Source: JAKQHY01 sp034429675
GTDB lineage: Bacteria; Chloroflexota; Anaerolineae; B4-G1; SLSP01
DNA: 15,209 nucleotides
Reading direction: 5' to 3'
Assembly (NCBI GenBank): GCA_034429675.1
Contig: DAOUFX010000198.1
Coordinates: 1-15,209, forward strand
Within the stretch, counting starts at the first letter, position 1. Each line of letters opens with the position of its first letter. The position numbers and the translations under genes were made by a program. Below, piece by piece: positions 1 through 8,296 of the stretch. The notes beneath the pieces are model-generated. The model was not told where the DNA came from. It was given only the letters and a program-made list of their open reading frames with translations, and did no database searches.

Positions 1-9
1 GGCGGAGGG

Positions 10-68
10 TAAAAAGGAAATGTTTTTTCGAGCGGGGGTACCCGCTCGAAAAAACACGGCCCTTTTTA
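10..68. repeat. GGTACC-centred palindromic repeat, copy 1
   Basis: A perfect 15-bp inverted repeat (22-36 with 41-55, loop GGTA) is flanked by a second complementary pair, TAAAAAGG at 10-17 and CCTTTTTA at 61-68. The core GCGGGGGTACCCGC and the outer AAGG...GTTT / AAAC..CC..TTTT framing match the elements at 8138-8275 and 15128-15209, so this is a diverged family member. The 3' side of the stem on either strand ends in A residues rather than T, so it does not look like a classical intrinsic terminator, although it sits just downstream of the minus-strand kinase gene. It lacks the TTTAGC/GTTAGCC arms of the other two copies. Confidence 0.8.
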
Positions 69-119
69 TCTCTTCCACTGAATTGCGATTTTCATTCAAC
101 CGCTGGTGAACCGTGAGAC

Positions 120-2873
120 TCATAGCGCGACCTCAACGCGGGTTCCGGCGCCGGGCGCGGAAGTGATGCGCAGCGCGCCGCCCACCTGCGCGGCGTATTC
201 GCGCATATTGCGCAGCCCCATTCCGCCCTCGCCCTGCGTCCGGGGATCGAAACCACAGCCGTTGTCCACAATCGCCAGGTTCAAGCGCCCGTCCACCAGG
301 CGCAGATACAACGTCACTTCGGTAGCGCGCGCGTGACGCAGTGCATTGTTCAAAGCTTCGCAGGCAATCCGGTAGAAAGCCGCCTGCACCGGCGCGGACA
401 ACGACGCAGGGACGGACTCGTCCACCAGCAAACGCGCCTGGATGTTGGAGCGGCCCTCCACGGCGGCCAGCCGTTGGTGCAACGCGCCCACCAGACCCTC
501 TTCGTCGAGCTCCGGCGGGCGCAGTTGATGGATGAACAGCCGCATCTCCCGGAGCGCCTGGCGCGTCGTCTCGCCGATATGCGCCAGCGTACGCCCGGCG
601 GCATCTCCGGCGCCGCTCTCAAGTTGCGCCTGTCCGGCCTCGGTCAGCGTCGCCAGGCCGTACAACGATTGGGTGACGGAATCGTGCAGATCGCGCGCGA
701 TGCGCTGCCGCTCTTCGAGCACGCTCGCCTGCCGCGCCAGGTGATGCAGCCGGTCGCTTTCGACGGCCTGCCCCATCTGATCGGCGATGGATGACAGCAG
801 CGCGATCGCCTCGATATTGAAAGTCTGCCCGGCAGGGCGCACCAATCCGAGAATGCCCTCGACCTGCCCGCCGGCCTGCAACGGCAACAAAATCAACGTC
901 AGCGCGCCGGCCCGGCGCAACGCCTCAGGCGCCCGCGCATCGGCGCTCATGTCGGGGATGAGCACCGGCTCGCGTTGCTCGATCACCCAGCGCAACAGAC
1001 TGTTGTCGGGCGAAAAAGAGGCCAACGAAGACAGCATCGCCGCCGGAATTCCCTTGTGCGCCGCCACCCGCAGCGCCGATCCCTCCAGCAGGTATACTCC
1101 GCCGCCGCTGCCGCTCACCGCCGCCGTCGTCCGGGACAACAACTCGGACAACAAGGCCGGCAGCGCCAAATCCTGGCTGGTCACAGCCGAAACCTGGTAA
1201 AGCGCCATCAAATCGTGGGTGCGCTCGGTCACGCGCTGCTCCAACGTGACATTGAGCGCCTGAACCTCTGCCTCGGCGCGGCGGCGCTCGGCAATTTCCT
1301 GCCGCAGATCGGCGGTGAGCGTCTGCAAGGAGTTCACCATCCCGTTGAAAGAACGTGCCAGAAACCCGATCTCGTCTTCGACCCGAACGGGTACGGTCAC
1401 GTCCAAATCGCCGGCGTTGATGCGGGTCACGCCGCGCAACAAATCACCCAACGGCGCCACCAGAGTGGCGCGATAAAAGAAGGGAAAGACGAGCAATACC
1501 AGTAAAGCCACCCCCACCGTTCCATAAGCCAGAGGCAGGGCTTTCCGGTGTAACATCTGGCGGTAAGCGAGATAGCTGTAGCCCACCTCGTAGAGAGTAT
1601 CCCGCACGCGAAAGGTGTAGCGGAGCATCTGCCGATCGGAGCCGGCGTAGACCCCGCGATAGAAAGGGCCGCCCTCAGGGACGATCAGGCGGCCCACAGT
1701 CTCCGGCCGCGCCTGTCCCAGACCGAGCCAGGGGTTTTCGTGGGACACGGCCAGTTGCACCACCTGGCGCGCCAAGCTACTGCGGAAGAAGGCTTCCTGC
1801 GCGATGAAAGTTTGCGCATCCAGTCCGGAGACGCGCGAAAAAAGCAGGCGGTAGGCAGCGGGGAACAAACCGCCGTCCGCCGGGCGGGTGGCAATATACA
1901 GCACATCCGCCAGCGGTCCGGCGTCGCGCTGAGAAAGCGCGGATTCCAAACCGCCGGTTCTGACGAGCGTCCGGATGTGCGCGACCTCGGCCTGCCGCGT
2001 CTGGTCATAGGCCTGGCGGTGCAGACCGAGGATCATCAGATCAGCCACGCCCACCACCGACAACAACGCCACCAAAACAATTCCTACCAACTTGACCAGG
2101 AAAGACGTAGGCTCCGGGGAATAGTTGAGGTAGGTCACGACCAGAGCGAAAAGCGCCAACAAATACGTCACAGTGAGCGTGCCCACCGGCAACAAACGCC
2201 GCGCCTCCAGGAGCGACGTGAGCACCGGCAGAAGTGCGATCAGCAGGACGACGGCAAAGGCGCGCGCGGCCCGACTCGCGGTATCCGGCGGGCGCCACAG
2301 AGCGCGCAGAAAATTTCCGGGACCGCCCTTGGCGCCCCAAACGGCCTGGCGCAGACACACCAGCATCGCCCACACGTAACCGAGCGGATTCAGCCACCCG
2401 AAGACATCTACCGAAACGACGCCGCGCTCATAACGCGAATGGATGACCCCGTAGACAAACTGCTCGAAATCGTAAAGCGAATAGACAGGCGGGGTCAGCG
2501 CCTCGTAAAGCATCAAGGCCAGAAGCCCGAAGGCGACGAACAGGGATACGACCAGCACCACTCGGCCTTCACGCGGGAAACACAGGCGCGGGAAATGATA
2601 GACGAATTGGAGCAAGAAAACCAATCCCACCAGCGAGAAACCGGTGCCGCCCAACCAGTTCACGTAACCGCCGCAAGGAGCGTAAAGGGTATAGCCGGTC
2701 AGAATCGAGAGAGCTACCAGCCCCGTGCTCCCCACCCAGCCGATAAAAAGCCAGGTGGAGACCGACTTGCGTCTGAGGCTCAAGAGATAGCCCAGGATGC
2801 CCACGTGCAAAAGAAGAATCGGCAGGAAGCCGATGGCCGGAGGAGAGAGCAAAAAAAGCGACTGTGGCGACAT
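120..2873 (-). CDS. Multi-pass membrane sensor histidine kinase (HAMP-GAF-HisKA_3-HATPase, NarX/LiaS type)
   Basis: This 917-residue kinase should sense a signal at the membrane and phosphorylate a response regulator. About eight hydrophobic helices fill residues 16-284. A probable external sensor region (about 285-447) is closed by another helix (about 448-472). HAMP follows (about 472-522), then a coiled coil and a GAF domain (about 555-705). The H-box has the dimerisation/phosphoacceptor motif ARDLHDSVTQ with His730, typical of HisKA_3. The ATPase has its N-box (EALNNALRHA, from 839), G1 (DNGCGF, 870-875) and G2 (GMGLRN, 884-889). The ATG is preceded by AGAGG at a usable distance and by a good promoter. 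It is transcribed divergently from pyrC. No response regulator lies in the window; one could lie left of the edge. The family assignment is firm, but the ligand is unknown. Confidence 0.93.
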   Translation of the reverse strand: MSPQSLFLLSPPAIGFLPILLLHVGILGYLLSLRRKSVSTWLFIGWVGSTGLVALSILTGYTLYAPCGGYVNWLGGTGFSLVGLVFLLQFVYHFPRLCFPREGRVVLVVSLFVAFGLLALMLYEALTPPVYSLYDFEQFVYGVIHSRYERGVVSVDVFGWLNPLGYVWAMLVCLRQAVWGAKGGPGNFLRALWRPPDTASRAARAFAVVLLIALLPVLTSLLEARRLLPVGTLTVTYLLALFALVVTYLNYSPEPTSFLVKLVGIVLVALLSVVGVADLMILGLHRQAYDQTRQAEVAHIRTLVRTGGLESALSQRDAGPLADVLYIATRPADGGLFPAAYRLLFSRVSGLDAQTFIAQEAFFRSSLARQVVQLAVSHENPWLGLGQARPETVGRLIVPEGGPFYRGVYAGSDRQMLRYTFRVRDTLYEVGYSYLAYRQMLHRKALPLAYGTVGVALLVLLVFPFFYRATLVAPLGDLLRGVTRINAGDLDVTVPVRVEDEIGFLARSFNGMVNSLQTLTADLRQEIAERRRAEAEVQALNVTLEQRVTERTHDLMALYQVSAVTSQDLALPALLSELLSRTTAAVSGSGGGVYLLEGSALRVAAHKGIPAAMLSSLASFSPDNSLLRWVIEQREPVLIPDMSADARAPEALRRAGALTLILLPLQAGGQVEGILGLVRPAGQTFNIEAIALLSSIADQMGQAVESDRLHHLARQASVLEERQRIARDLHDSVTQSLYGLATLTEAGQAQLESGAGDAAGRTLAHIGETTRQALREMRLFIHQLRPPELDEEGLVGALHQRLAAVEGRSNIQARLLVDESVPASLSAPVQAAFYRIACEALNNALRHARATEVTLYLRLVDGRLNLAIVDNGCGFDPRTQGEGGMGLRNMREYAAQVGGALRITSAPGAGTRVEVAL

Positions 2874-2911
2874 CTGTGACGACCTCTGGAAATAGAAAGT
2901 CTGATGGGGCT

Positions 2912-2939
2912 ACTATAGCACAGGTCAGAAAATCGTAAA
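2912..2939 (-). promoter_or_regulatory. Predicted sigma-70-like promoter of the histidine kinase gene
   Basis: Read on the minus strand, TTTACG (2934-2939) is followed by a 16-base spacer and TATAGT (2912-2917). The -10 has an upstream TG (TGCTATAGT), as in an extended -10. It lies about 40 bases before the ATG at 2873. This is a consensus match only. Confidence 0.5.
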
Positions 2940-2995
2940 AGACAACAACCCCGCGATGAATGCGGTTCAAGATGGGAAAAACCGTATCTTCGTAG

Positions 2996-3015
2996 AGACG
3001 CAAAATTTTGCGTCT
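2996..3015. repeat. Perfect 20-bp palindrome GAGACGCAAAATTTTGCGTC
   Basis: AGACGCAAAA at 2996-3005 is the exact reverse complement of TTTTGCGTCT at 3006-3015. The left flank CGTAG resembles the widespread GTAGAGACGC...GCGTCTCTAC repeat seen in many cyanobacterial and Chloroflexota spacers. The right side departs from that after GCGTCT, so it may be a partial copy. It sits 40 bases upstream of the predicted pyrC -35 and 57 bases upstream of the kinase -35. An operator role is possible but not shown. Confidence 0.75.
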
Positions 3016-3054
3016 TCTTCCGCGCGAAAATCGCACCCTAAGGCCAATTTCAAC

Positions 3055-3082
3055 TTGCCAAAATCCCACTCTCTGGTATCAT
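3055..3082 (+). promoter_or_regulatory. Predicted promoter of pyrC
   Basis: TTGCCA (3055-3060), a 16-base spacer, then TATCAT (3077-3082) preceded by TGG, giving an extended -10. The expected start site is near 3088-3090, only about a dozen bases before the pyrC ATG at 3101. The transcript would therefore have a very short leader and a weak ribosome site (GGCAGG at 3085-3090). Confidence 0.5.
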
Positions 3083-3100
3083 CCGGCAGGTTTTGAAAGT

Positions 3101-4138
3101 ATGTTGAACAAAACACTGACGCGACTTCCCGGCCTGGCCGATGTCCATGTTCACCTCCGCACCCCTGGCGGTGAGCACAAGGAAGATTTTTCTACCGGCA
3201 CAGCCGCCGCAGTCGCCGGAGGGTTCACCACTCTCCTGGCGATGCCCAACACCACTCCCCCATTAACGACTCGTGAAAGACTCCGCGCCGCCCAACAACG
3301 AGCCCAAACCGAGGCATTGTGCGACGTGCACTTCTTCGCCGGCGCTGCGCCGGATCACCTGGACGCGCTGCCGGAGCTGGCGCAGGACGCCGTCGGGCTC
3401 AAAATCTACGCCGACCAGACCTTCGGCCCGCTGCGCGTGGACAACCTGGCGACGTTGCTCGCCTGCTTCCAACGCTGGCCGCGCGGCAAACCCATCGCGC
3501 TGCACGCCGAGGGCCGCACGGTGGCCGTCGGCATCGGGCTGGCCGCCGCCTTCGACCAACGTGTGCACTTCTGCCACGTCAGCCGCAAGGACGAGATCGC
3601 GCTGATCGCCGCCGCCAAGGAACGCGGCCTGCCCGTCACCTGCGAGGTCACGCCGCACCACCTCTTCCTCACCGCCGCCGACACCGAACGCCTCGGCCCG
3701 CTGGGCGACATGCGCCCGCGCCTGGCCGATCAGAGCGACGTAGACGCGCTCTGGGCGCACCTCGACGTGGTGGACTGCATCGCCACCGACCATGCGCCGC
3801 ACACGCTCGATGAGAAGCGTGGGCCGGACGCTCCGCCGGGCGTGCCGGGCCTGGAAACGGCCCTTCCATTGATGCTCACCGCCGTCGCCGCCGGACGGCT
3901 TTCACTGGAACGCCTCGTCGCCCTGATGGCGCACAATTCCCGGCGCCTCTTCGGCCTGCCGGAACAGCCGCAGACGTGGATCGAGGTAGATTTGAACGCC
4001 AGCTACACCCTCAGCGACGCGGAATTGCACACGAAGTGCAAATGGACGCCGTTTTCTGGGATGCCCGTCCAGGGCAAGCTGCACCGCGTGCACCTGCGCG
4101 GACGTGTCGTATTTGAAGATGGTCTTATCGTTTCGTAG
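3101..4138 (+). CDS. pyrC: Dihydroorotase, CAD-like
   Basis: Catalyses reversible cyclisation of N-carbamoyl-aspartate to dihydroorotate, the third step of UMP synthesis, in the cytoplasm. The 345-residue protein has the full amidohydrolase metal set: His16 and His18 (DVHVHLR), the Lys101 that is carboxylated in this family (GLKIYADQTFG), His135, His159 and Asp230 (ATDHAPH). Thr107-Phe108 match the catalytic-loop Thr-Phe of human CAD. Several blocks (GGEHKEDFSTGTAAA, PVTCEVTPHHLFL, PGVPGLETALPL, KWTPF.G..V.G) resemble the DHO domain of CAD more than the E. coli enzyme, as I recall those sequences. I chose the ATG at 3101 because family similarity starts there; an in-frame start at 3008 would add 31 unconserved residues and precede the promoter. 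A terminator follows directly, so this is probably its own transcription unit. Confidence 0.93.
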   Translation: MLNKTLTRLPGLADVHVHLRTPGGEHKEDFSTGTAAAVAGGFTTLLAMPNTTPPLTTRERLRAAQQRAQTEALCDVHFFAGAAPDHLDALPELAQDAVGLKIYADQTFGPLRVDNLATLLACFQRWPRGKPIALHAEGRTVAVGIGLAAAFDQRVHFCHVSRKDEIALIAAAKERGLPVTCEVTPHHLFLTAADTERLGPLGDMRPRLADQSDVDALWAHLDVVDCIATDHAPHTLDEKRGPDAPPGVPGLETALPLMLTAVAAGRLSLERLVALMAHNSRRLFGLPEQPQTWIEVDLNASYTLSDAELHTKCKWTPFSGMPVQGKLHRVHLRGRVVFEDGLIVS

Positions 4139-4168
4139 AGAACCCGCTATTGAGCGGGTTCTTTTTTT
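4139..4168 (+). terminator. Rho-independent terminator after pyrC
   Basis: A 10-bp perfect stem (AGAACCCGCT / AGCGGGTTCT) with loop ATTG is followed by a run of seven T residues (4162-4168). It begins one base after the pyrC stop codon. This separates pyrC transcription from pyrB. Confidence 0.9.
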
Positions 4169-4171
4169 GTA

Positions 4172-4280
4172 TTTTAGGGATTGGGGATCAGGGACTAAGG
4201 GATTAGGAGGTCAGGAAATATGAAAGTATACCGCAACACATCCTCCCCAATCCCCCAATCCCTTAATCCCCCGATCACCA
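4172..4280. repeat. Imperfect inverted repeat built of GGGATTNGGG words
   Basis: The left arm (about 4175-4210) is a string of GGGATT, GGGGATC, GGGACT and GGGATT units ending in GGAGG. The right arm (about 4241-4279) carries the same words on the other strand (CCTCCCCAATCC, then CCAATCCC, TTAATCCC, CGATCACC). About 30 bases separate the arms. RNA could fold into a long G:C-rich hairpin just upstream of the pyrB ribosome site. A weak promoter-like pair in the middle (TTAGGA at 4203, TATACC at 4227) is not convincing. Confidence 0.7.
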
Positions 4281-4308
4281 AATTTCACAGCTAGAAAAGG
4301 AGCGCACG

Positions 4309-5307
<999 letters not shown>

Positions 5308-5312
5308 AAACA

Positions 5313-5363
5313 AAGAATCATGAATCATGAGCGTGATTTTTCCAATCATGATTCATGATTCTT
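5313..5363. repeat. 18-bp perfect inverted repeat of ATCATGA words
   Basis: AAGAATCATGAATCATGA (5313-5330) and its exact reverse complement (5346-5363) are separated by 15 bases. Both arms are internally repetitive (AATCATG twice). The structure fills nearly the whole spacer between pyrB and the pyrF-pyrE fusion. No T-run follows, so it is not a typical terminator. Confidence 0.9.
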
Positions 5364-5387
5364 GATTCATAATCCTGGGAGGATAAA

Positions 5388-6800
5388 ATGACCGCAAGCT
5401 TTGTAGACCAATTGACCGCCGCCGTCGCCCGCAATCAATCGTTGTTGTGCATCGGGCTGGACCCTGAGGTGGGCAAGTTGCCGGTGGATTTTCTGCCGGG
5501 CAGCCCCGCCCCTGAGCGCATCAAGGCATTCTGCCTGAACCTCATCGAACAGACTCACGATCTGGTGTGTTGTTACAAACCCAACATCGCTTTCTTCGAG
5601 CAATACGGCCCGGAGGGATTGGCGGCCCTGAGAGAGGTCGTCGCCGCCTGCCACGCCGCCGGCGCGCCGGTGCTGCTCGACGCCAAGCGCGGCGACATCG
5701 GCAACACGGCCAAAGCTTACGCGCAGGCCGTCTTCGAGAGCCTGGACGTAGACGCCGTCACGGCCAGCCCGTACCTGGGACAGGACAGCATCGCGCCTTT
5801 TCTGGACTATGCCGGGAAGGCGGTCTTCGTGCTGTGCTTCACCTCCAATCCATCGGCGGCAAGCATACAGCGCCACGGAATCCCGCCGCTCTTCGAAAAG
5901 ATCGCAATCCAGGCCCAGACGTGGGGCAGCGCCGCGCAGATCGGGTTTGTGGTGGGCGCCACGCAGCCGGAAGCGCTGGCCGACGTGCGTGCGCTCGCGC
6001 CTGACAGCTGGATTCTCGCGCCGGGGGTCGGGGCGCAGGGCGGCGATCTGGCAGCGGCCCTGAAAGCCGGGCTGGATGCGCGCGGCAGCGGCCTGATCGT
6101 GCCGGTCTCGCGTGCCGTCCTTTACGCCGCCGACCCGCGCGCCGCCGCGAACGAGCTGCGCGCGCAGATCAATCAGGCGCGGCAGGCCCTCGCCGACGCG
6201 GCCCTGCCGGATCGCAAAACCCTCCTGATTCGCGGCCTCTTCGAGGCCGGTTGCGTCAAATTCGGGAAGTTCACCCTGGCATCGGGCAAGACCTCGCCGA
6301 TCTACGTTGACCTACGCCGCGTCATCTCGTTCCCGGACCTGTTCCAACGGGTGAGCGCCGCCTACACCGTCATCGTCCGCGAGCTTGCCTTCGACCGCAT
6401 CGCGCCCGTGCCCTACGCCGCCATGCCCGCCGCCACCGCCGTCGCGTTGACGCTGGGCCGTCCGATGATCTACCCGCGCAAAGAGGTGAAAGCACACGGC
6501 ACCGGGCAATCTATCGAGGGGGCCTACGAGCCCGGCCAGGTCGCCGTCGCCATCGAGGACGTCGTCACCAGCGGCGGCAGTCTGCTCGGTTCCATCGAAA
6601 TGATGCGCAACGGCGGGCTCAAAGTCAACGACGTCGTCGTCCTGGTTGACCGCGAACAAGGCGGCGGCGCGGCGCTGGCCGCAGCCAACTGCCGGCTGCA
6701 CGCCGTCCTCACCATCAGCCAAATCCTGGAAACCCTGCGGGACGAGGGGTGCATCACTGAAGCGATCTTCGACGAAGTGCGACTGTACCTCGCGGGGTAA
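5388..6800 (+). CDS. pyrFE: Bifunctional OMP decarboxylase / orotate phosphoribosyltransferase (PyrF-PyrE fusion)
   Basis: Carries out the last two steps to UMP in one 470-residue chain: orotate plus PRPP to OMP, then decarboxylation. Residues 1 to about 262 are an OMP decarboxylase with the catalytic D-x-K-x-x-D (Asp98, Lys100, Asp103 in LLDAKRGDIGNT) and PYLGQDS and CFTSNPS blocks of the longer (about 270-residue) bacterial subfamily. Residues about 276-470 are a PyrE phosphoribosyltransferase with KEVKAHGTG (365-373) and the PRPP loop IEDVVTSGGS (389-398). The order is decarboxylase first, the reverse of animal and plant UMP synthase. Inverse fusions are known from cyanobacteria and kinetoplastids. 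GGGAGG at 5377-5382 precedes the ATG by 5 bases. Both halves appear intact. Confidence 0.95.
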   Translation: MTASFVDQLTAAVARNQSLLCIGLDPEVGKLPVDFLPGSPAPERIKAFCLNLIEQTHDLVCCYKPNIAFFEQYGPEGLAALREVVAACHAAGAPVLLDAKRGDIGNTAKAYAQAVFESLDVDAVTASPYLGQDSIAPFLDYAGKAVFVLCFTSNPSAASIQRHGIPPLFEKIAIQAQTWGSAAQIGFVVGATQPEALADVRALAPDSWILAPGVGAQGGDLAAALKAGLDARGSGLIVPVSRAVLYAADPRAAANELRAQINQARQALADAALPDRKTLLIRGLFEAGCVKFGKFTLASGKTSPIYVDLRRVISFPDLFQRVSAAYTVIVRELAFDRIAPVPYAAMPAATAVALTLGRPMIYPRKEVKAHGTGQSIEGAYEPGQVAVAIEDVVTSGGSLLGSIEMMRNGGLKVNDVVVLVDREQGGGAALAAANCRLHAVLTISQILETLRDEGCITEAIFDEVRLYLAG

Positions 6801-6813
6801 ACGGCGATAATAA

Positions 6814-7107
6814 GTTGACGGCGAGGACGTGGGGTACGTCTTCGCCCGGCTCGTAAGACGCACGGGCAACGAGTATATGCGTCCCTGGAGCCTCGTATAC
6901 ATTGACCAGATCGCCGTCAAATCATCCCACCAGCGGCGCGGCTGCGGCAGCGCGTTGATCCAGGCCGTGCGTGATCTAGCCGACGAATTCGCCATCGAGA
7001 CCATCGCGCTCGACACGTGGGCCTTCAACGAATCCGCGCAAGCCTTCTTCGCCAAACAAGGATTCACGACATACAAAATGCAAATGTGGACACGGACTGA
7101 TTCATGA
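6814..7107 (+). pseudogene. 5'-truncated GNAT N-acetyltransferase remnant
   Basis: The frame encodes the C-terminal part of a GNAT acetyltransferase: GYVFARL, then the acetyl-CoA binding strand and loop IAVKSSHQRRGCGSAL, then the helix and strand with ALDTWAFNESAQAFFAKQGF. The full fold is about 150 residues, but only about 97 are open here. The sequence from 6814 (VDGEDVGYVFA) still reads as GNAT sequence upstream of the only plausible early start, GTG 6829. An in-frame TAA at 6811-6813, 11 bases after the pyrFE stop, ends the frame. The N-terminal strands and helices are missing. GTG 6829 lacks a ribosome site at a proper distance. It is probably a decayed gene, though a short expressed protein cannot be excluded. 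Confidence 0.7.
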
Positions 7108-7126
7108 AACACGATGCGCGATGCCA

Positions 7127-7180
7127 ATTCGTAATTCGTAATTCGCTGACTCGCTGATTCGCTCATTCGCTAACTCGCTA
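7127..7180 (+). repeat. Degenerate tandem repeat, 7-8 bp unit AYTCGCTN
   Basis: Seven consecutive units: ATTCGTA twice, then ATTCGCTG, ACTCGCTG, ATTCGCTC, ATTCGCTA and ACTCGCTA. They fill the spacer between the GNAT remnant and pyrD, ending 10 bases before its AAAGGA ribosome site. The unit is unlike the words of the neighbouring spacers. Confidence 0.85.
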
Positions 7181-7201
7181 ATTTCAACCAAAGGACTCCC
7201 T

Positions 7202-8152
7202 ATGCCCATAGACCTGACGTGTGAACTGGCCGGCGTGAAGCTGCGCAATCCGATTGTGCTGGCGTCCGGCATCCTGGGAACGAGCGCGACGCTGTTGGAA
7301 CGGGCAGCCCTCGCGGGCGCAGGAGCGGTCACGGCCAAGAGCTGCGGCCCGGCGCCCCGCGCCGGCCATCCCAACCCGGTGGCGGTGGACTGGGGCCACG
7401 GACTGATCAACGCCGTCGGCCTGACCAATCCCGGCGCCGCCGAGGAAGCAAAGCTGTTGGCAGAAGCGCGGGCGCGGCTCGATGCAGTCGGCGCGCCGCT
7501 CATCGCCAGCATCTTCGCGGGGACCGTCGCCGAGTTCGGCGCGGTGACGCGCACCATCGCCGCCGCGCGCCCGCACCTCATCGAGGTCAACATCTCCTGC
7601 CCCAACGTCGCCGACGACTTCGGCACGCCGTTCGCCGCGACCGAGGAGAGCGCCGCCGCCGTCACGGCTGCCGTCAAGCAGAACGCCGGCGACATCCCCA
7701 TCACGGTCAAGCTCGCGCCCAACGTGCCCGCCATCGAACGCATCGCGCTGGCCGTTGTCGCCGCCGGCGCCGACGCCATCACCGCCATCAACACCATGCC
7801 GGGGATGATCATCCAACCTGAAGCCGGGCGCCCGGTGCTCGCCAACCGCACCGGCGGCATCTCCGGCCCGGCGCTCAAGCCCATCGCCCTGCGCTGCGTC
7901 GCCGCCATCGCCCACGCCCTGAGCGCGCGCGGCTGCCCCGTCCCCATCATCGGCACGGGCGGCGTCACCACCGGGCGCGACGCCGCCGAAATGATCATGG
8001 CCGGCGCAACGGCGGTCGGCGTCGGCTCGGCCGTGTGGTATCGCGGCGTCGAAGCATTGGAAGAAATCGCGCAGGAGTTGGCAGCGTTTATGGCCGCCGA
8101 GGGCTATGCAAGCCTGGCGGAAATGCGCGGAGTCATTGCGTTTAGCTTTTAG
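7202..8152 (+). CDS. pyrD: Dihydroorotate dehydrogenase, class 1 (1B-like catalytic subunit)
   Basis: Oxidises dihydroorotate to orotate on FMN. The 316-residue soluble protein starts with the typical LRNPIVLASGILG block. It has the FMN/substrate motifs TAKSCG and NAVGLTNPG, the loop NISCPN with Cys133 as the class 1 catalytic base, TVKLAPN, and the phosphate-binding IIGTGGV and GA.AVGVGSA. No N-terminal membrane anchor is seen, which excludes class 2. Class 1B enzymes pair with PyrK to pass electrons to NAD; no pyrK is in the window, so the electron acceptor is open. AAAGGA at 7190-7195 lies 6 bases before the ATG. The last codons and stop (GCG TTT AGC TTT TAG) are part of the repeat element starting at 8138. 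Confidence 0.94.
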   Translation: MPIDLTCELAGVKLRNPIVLASGILGTSATLLERAALAGAGAVTAKSCGPAPRAGHPNPVAVDWGHGLINAVGLTNPGAAEEAKLLAEARARLDAVGAPLIASIFAGTVAEFGAVTRTIAAARPHLIEVNISCPNVADDFGTPFAATEESAAAVTAAVKQNAGDIPITVKLAPNVPAIERIALAVVAAGADAITAINTMPGMIIQPEAGRPVLANRTGGISGPALKPIALRCVAAIAHALSARGCPVPIIGTGGVTTGRDAAEMIMAGATAVGVGSAVWYRGVEALEEIAQELAAFMAAEGYASLAEMRGVIAFSF

Positions 8153-8275
8153 GGTTTAGCCGTTAGCCGGATATAAGGAAGTATTTGCGCGGGCGGGGTA
8201 CCCGCCCGCGCAAACACCCCTTTTAACCCATCGCCTTCAGCGATAATTCCTGGCTAACAGCTAAACGCTATTTTC
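8138..8275. repeat. GGTACC palindromic element with inverted arms, copy 2 (complete)
   Basis: The left arm GCGTTTAGCTTT...GTTAGCC (8138-8168) is answered by a right arm GGCTAAC.AGCTAAACGC (8252-8268). Between them lies a perfect 14-bp stem (8184-8197 with 8201-8214, loop GTA) of GC-rich sequence. Its first 73 bases align with 15135-15209 with three substitutions and two single-base indels. The left arm overlaps the end of pyrD, and the right arm is the leader of the CHAT-SIR2 gene. It carries no ORF. It may be a MITE-like or REP-like element; activity is not shown. Confidence 0.85.
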
Positions 8276-8282
8276 GAAGGAG
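8259..8282 (+). promoter_or_regulatory. Repeat-derived leader and ribosome site of the CHAT-SIR2 gene
   Basis: AGCTAAACGCTATTTTC (8259-8275) is followed by AAGGAG (8277-8282). The same 17 bases precede the ribosome site of the MBL-fold gene on the other strand. The distance from AAGGAG to the ATG at 8297 is 14 bases, unusually long, but I see no nearer start codon. Confidence 0.55.
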
Positions 8283-8296
8283 ACAACACAACAACG

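Noticed and set aside
22..55. Intrinsic terminator of the histidine kinase gene
   Set aside because: The stem is strong, but the 3' side ends in A residues on both strands with no T-run after the stem; the match to the other GGTACC hairpins explains it better.
1740..2879. Plus-strand 379-aa open frame opposite the histidine kinase
   Set aside because: Antisense shadow in GC-rich DNA; Gln/Arg/His-rich with no recognisable domain, while the minus strand carries a complete kinase.
3008..3100. Longer pyrC start adding 31 residues
   Set aside because: The added residues do not resemble dihydroorotases, and the start would lie upstream of the predicted promoter.
8242..8247. GATAAT as -10 of the CHAT-SIR2 gene
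   Set aside because: No acceptable -35 at the right distance; left out as a promoter call.
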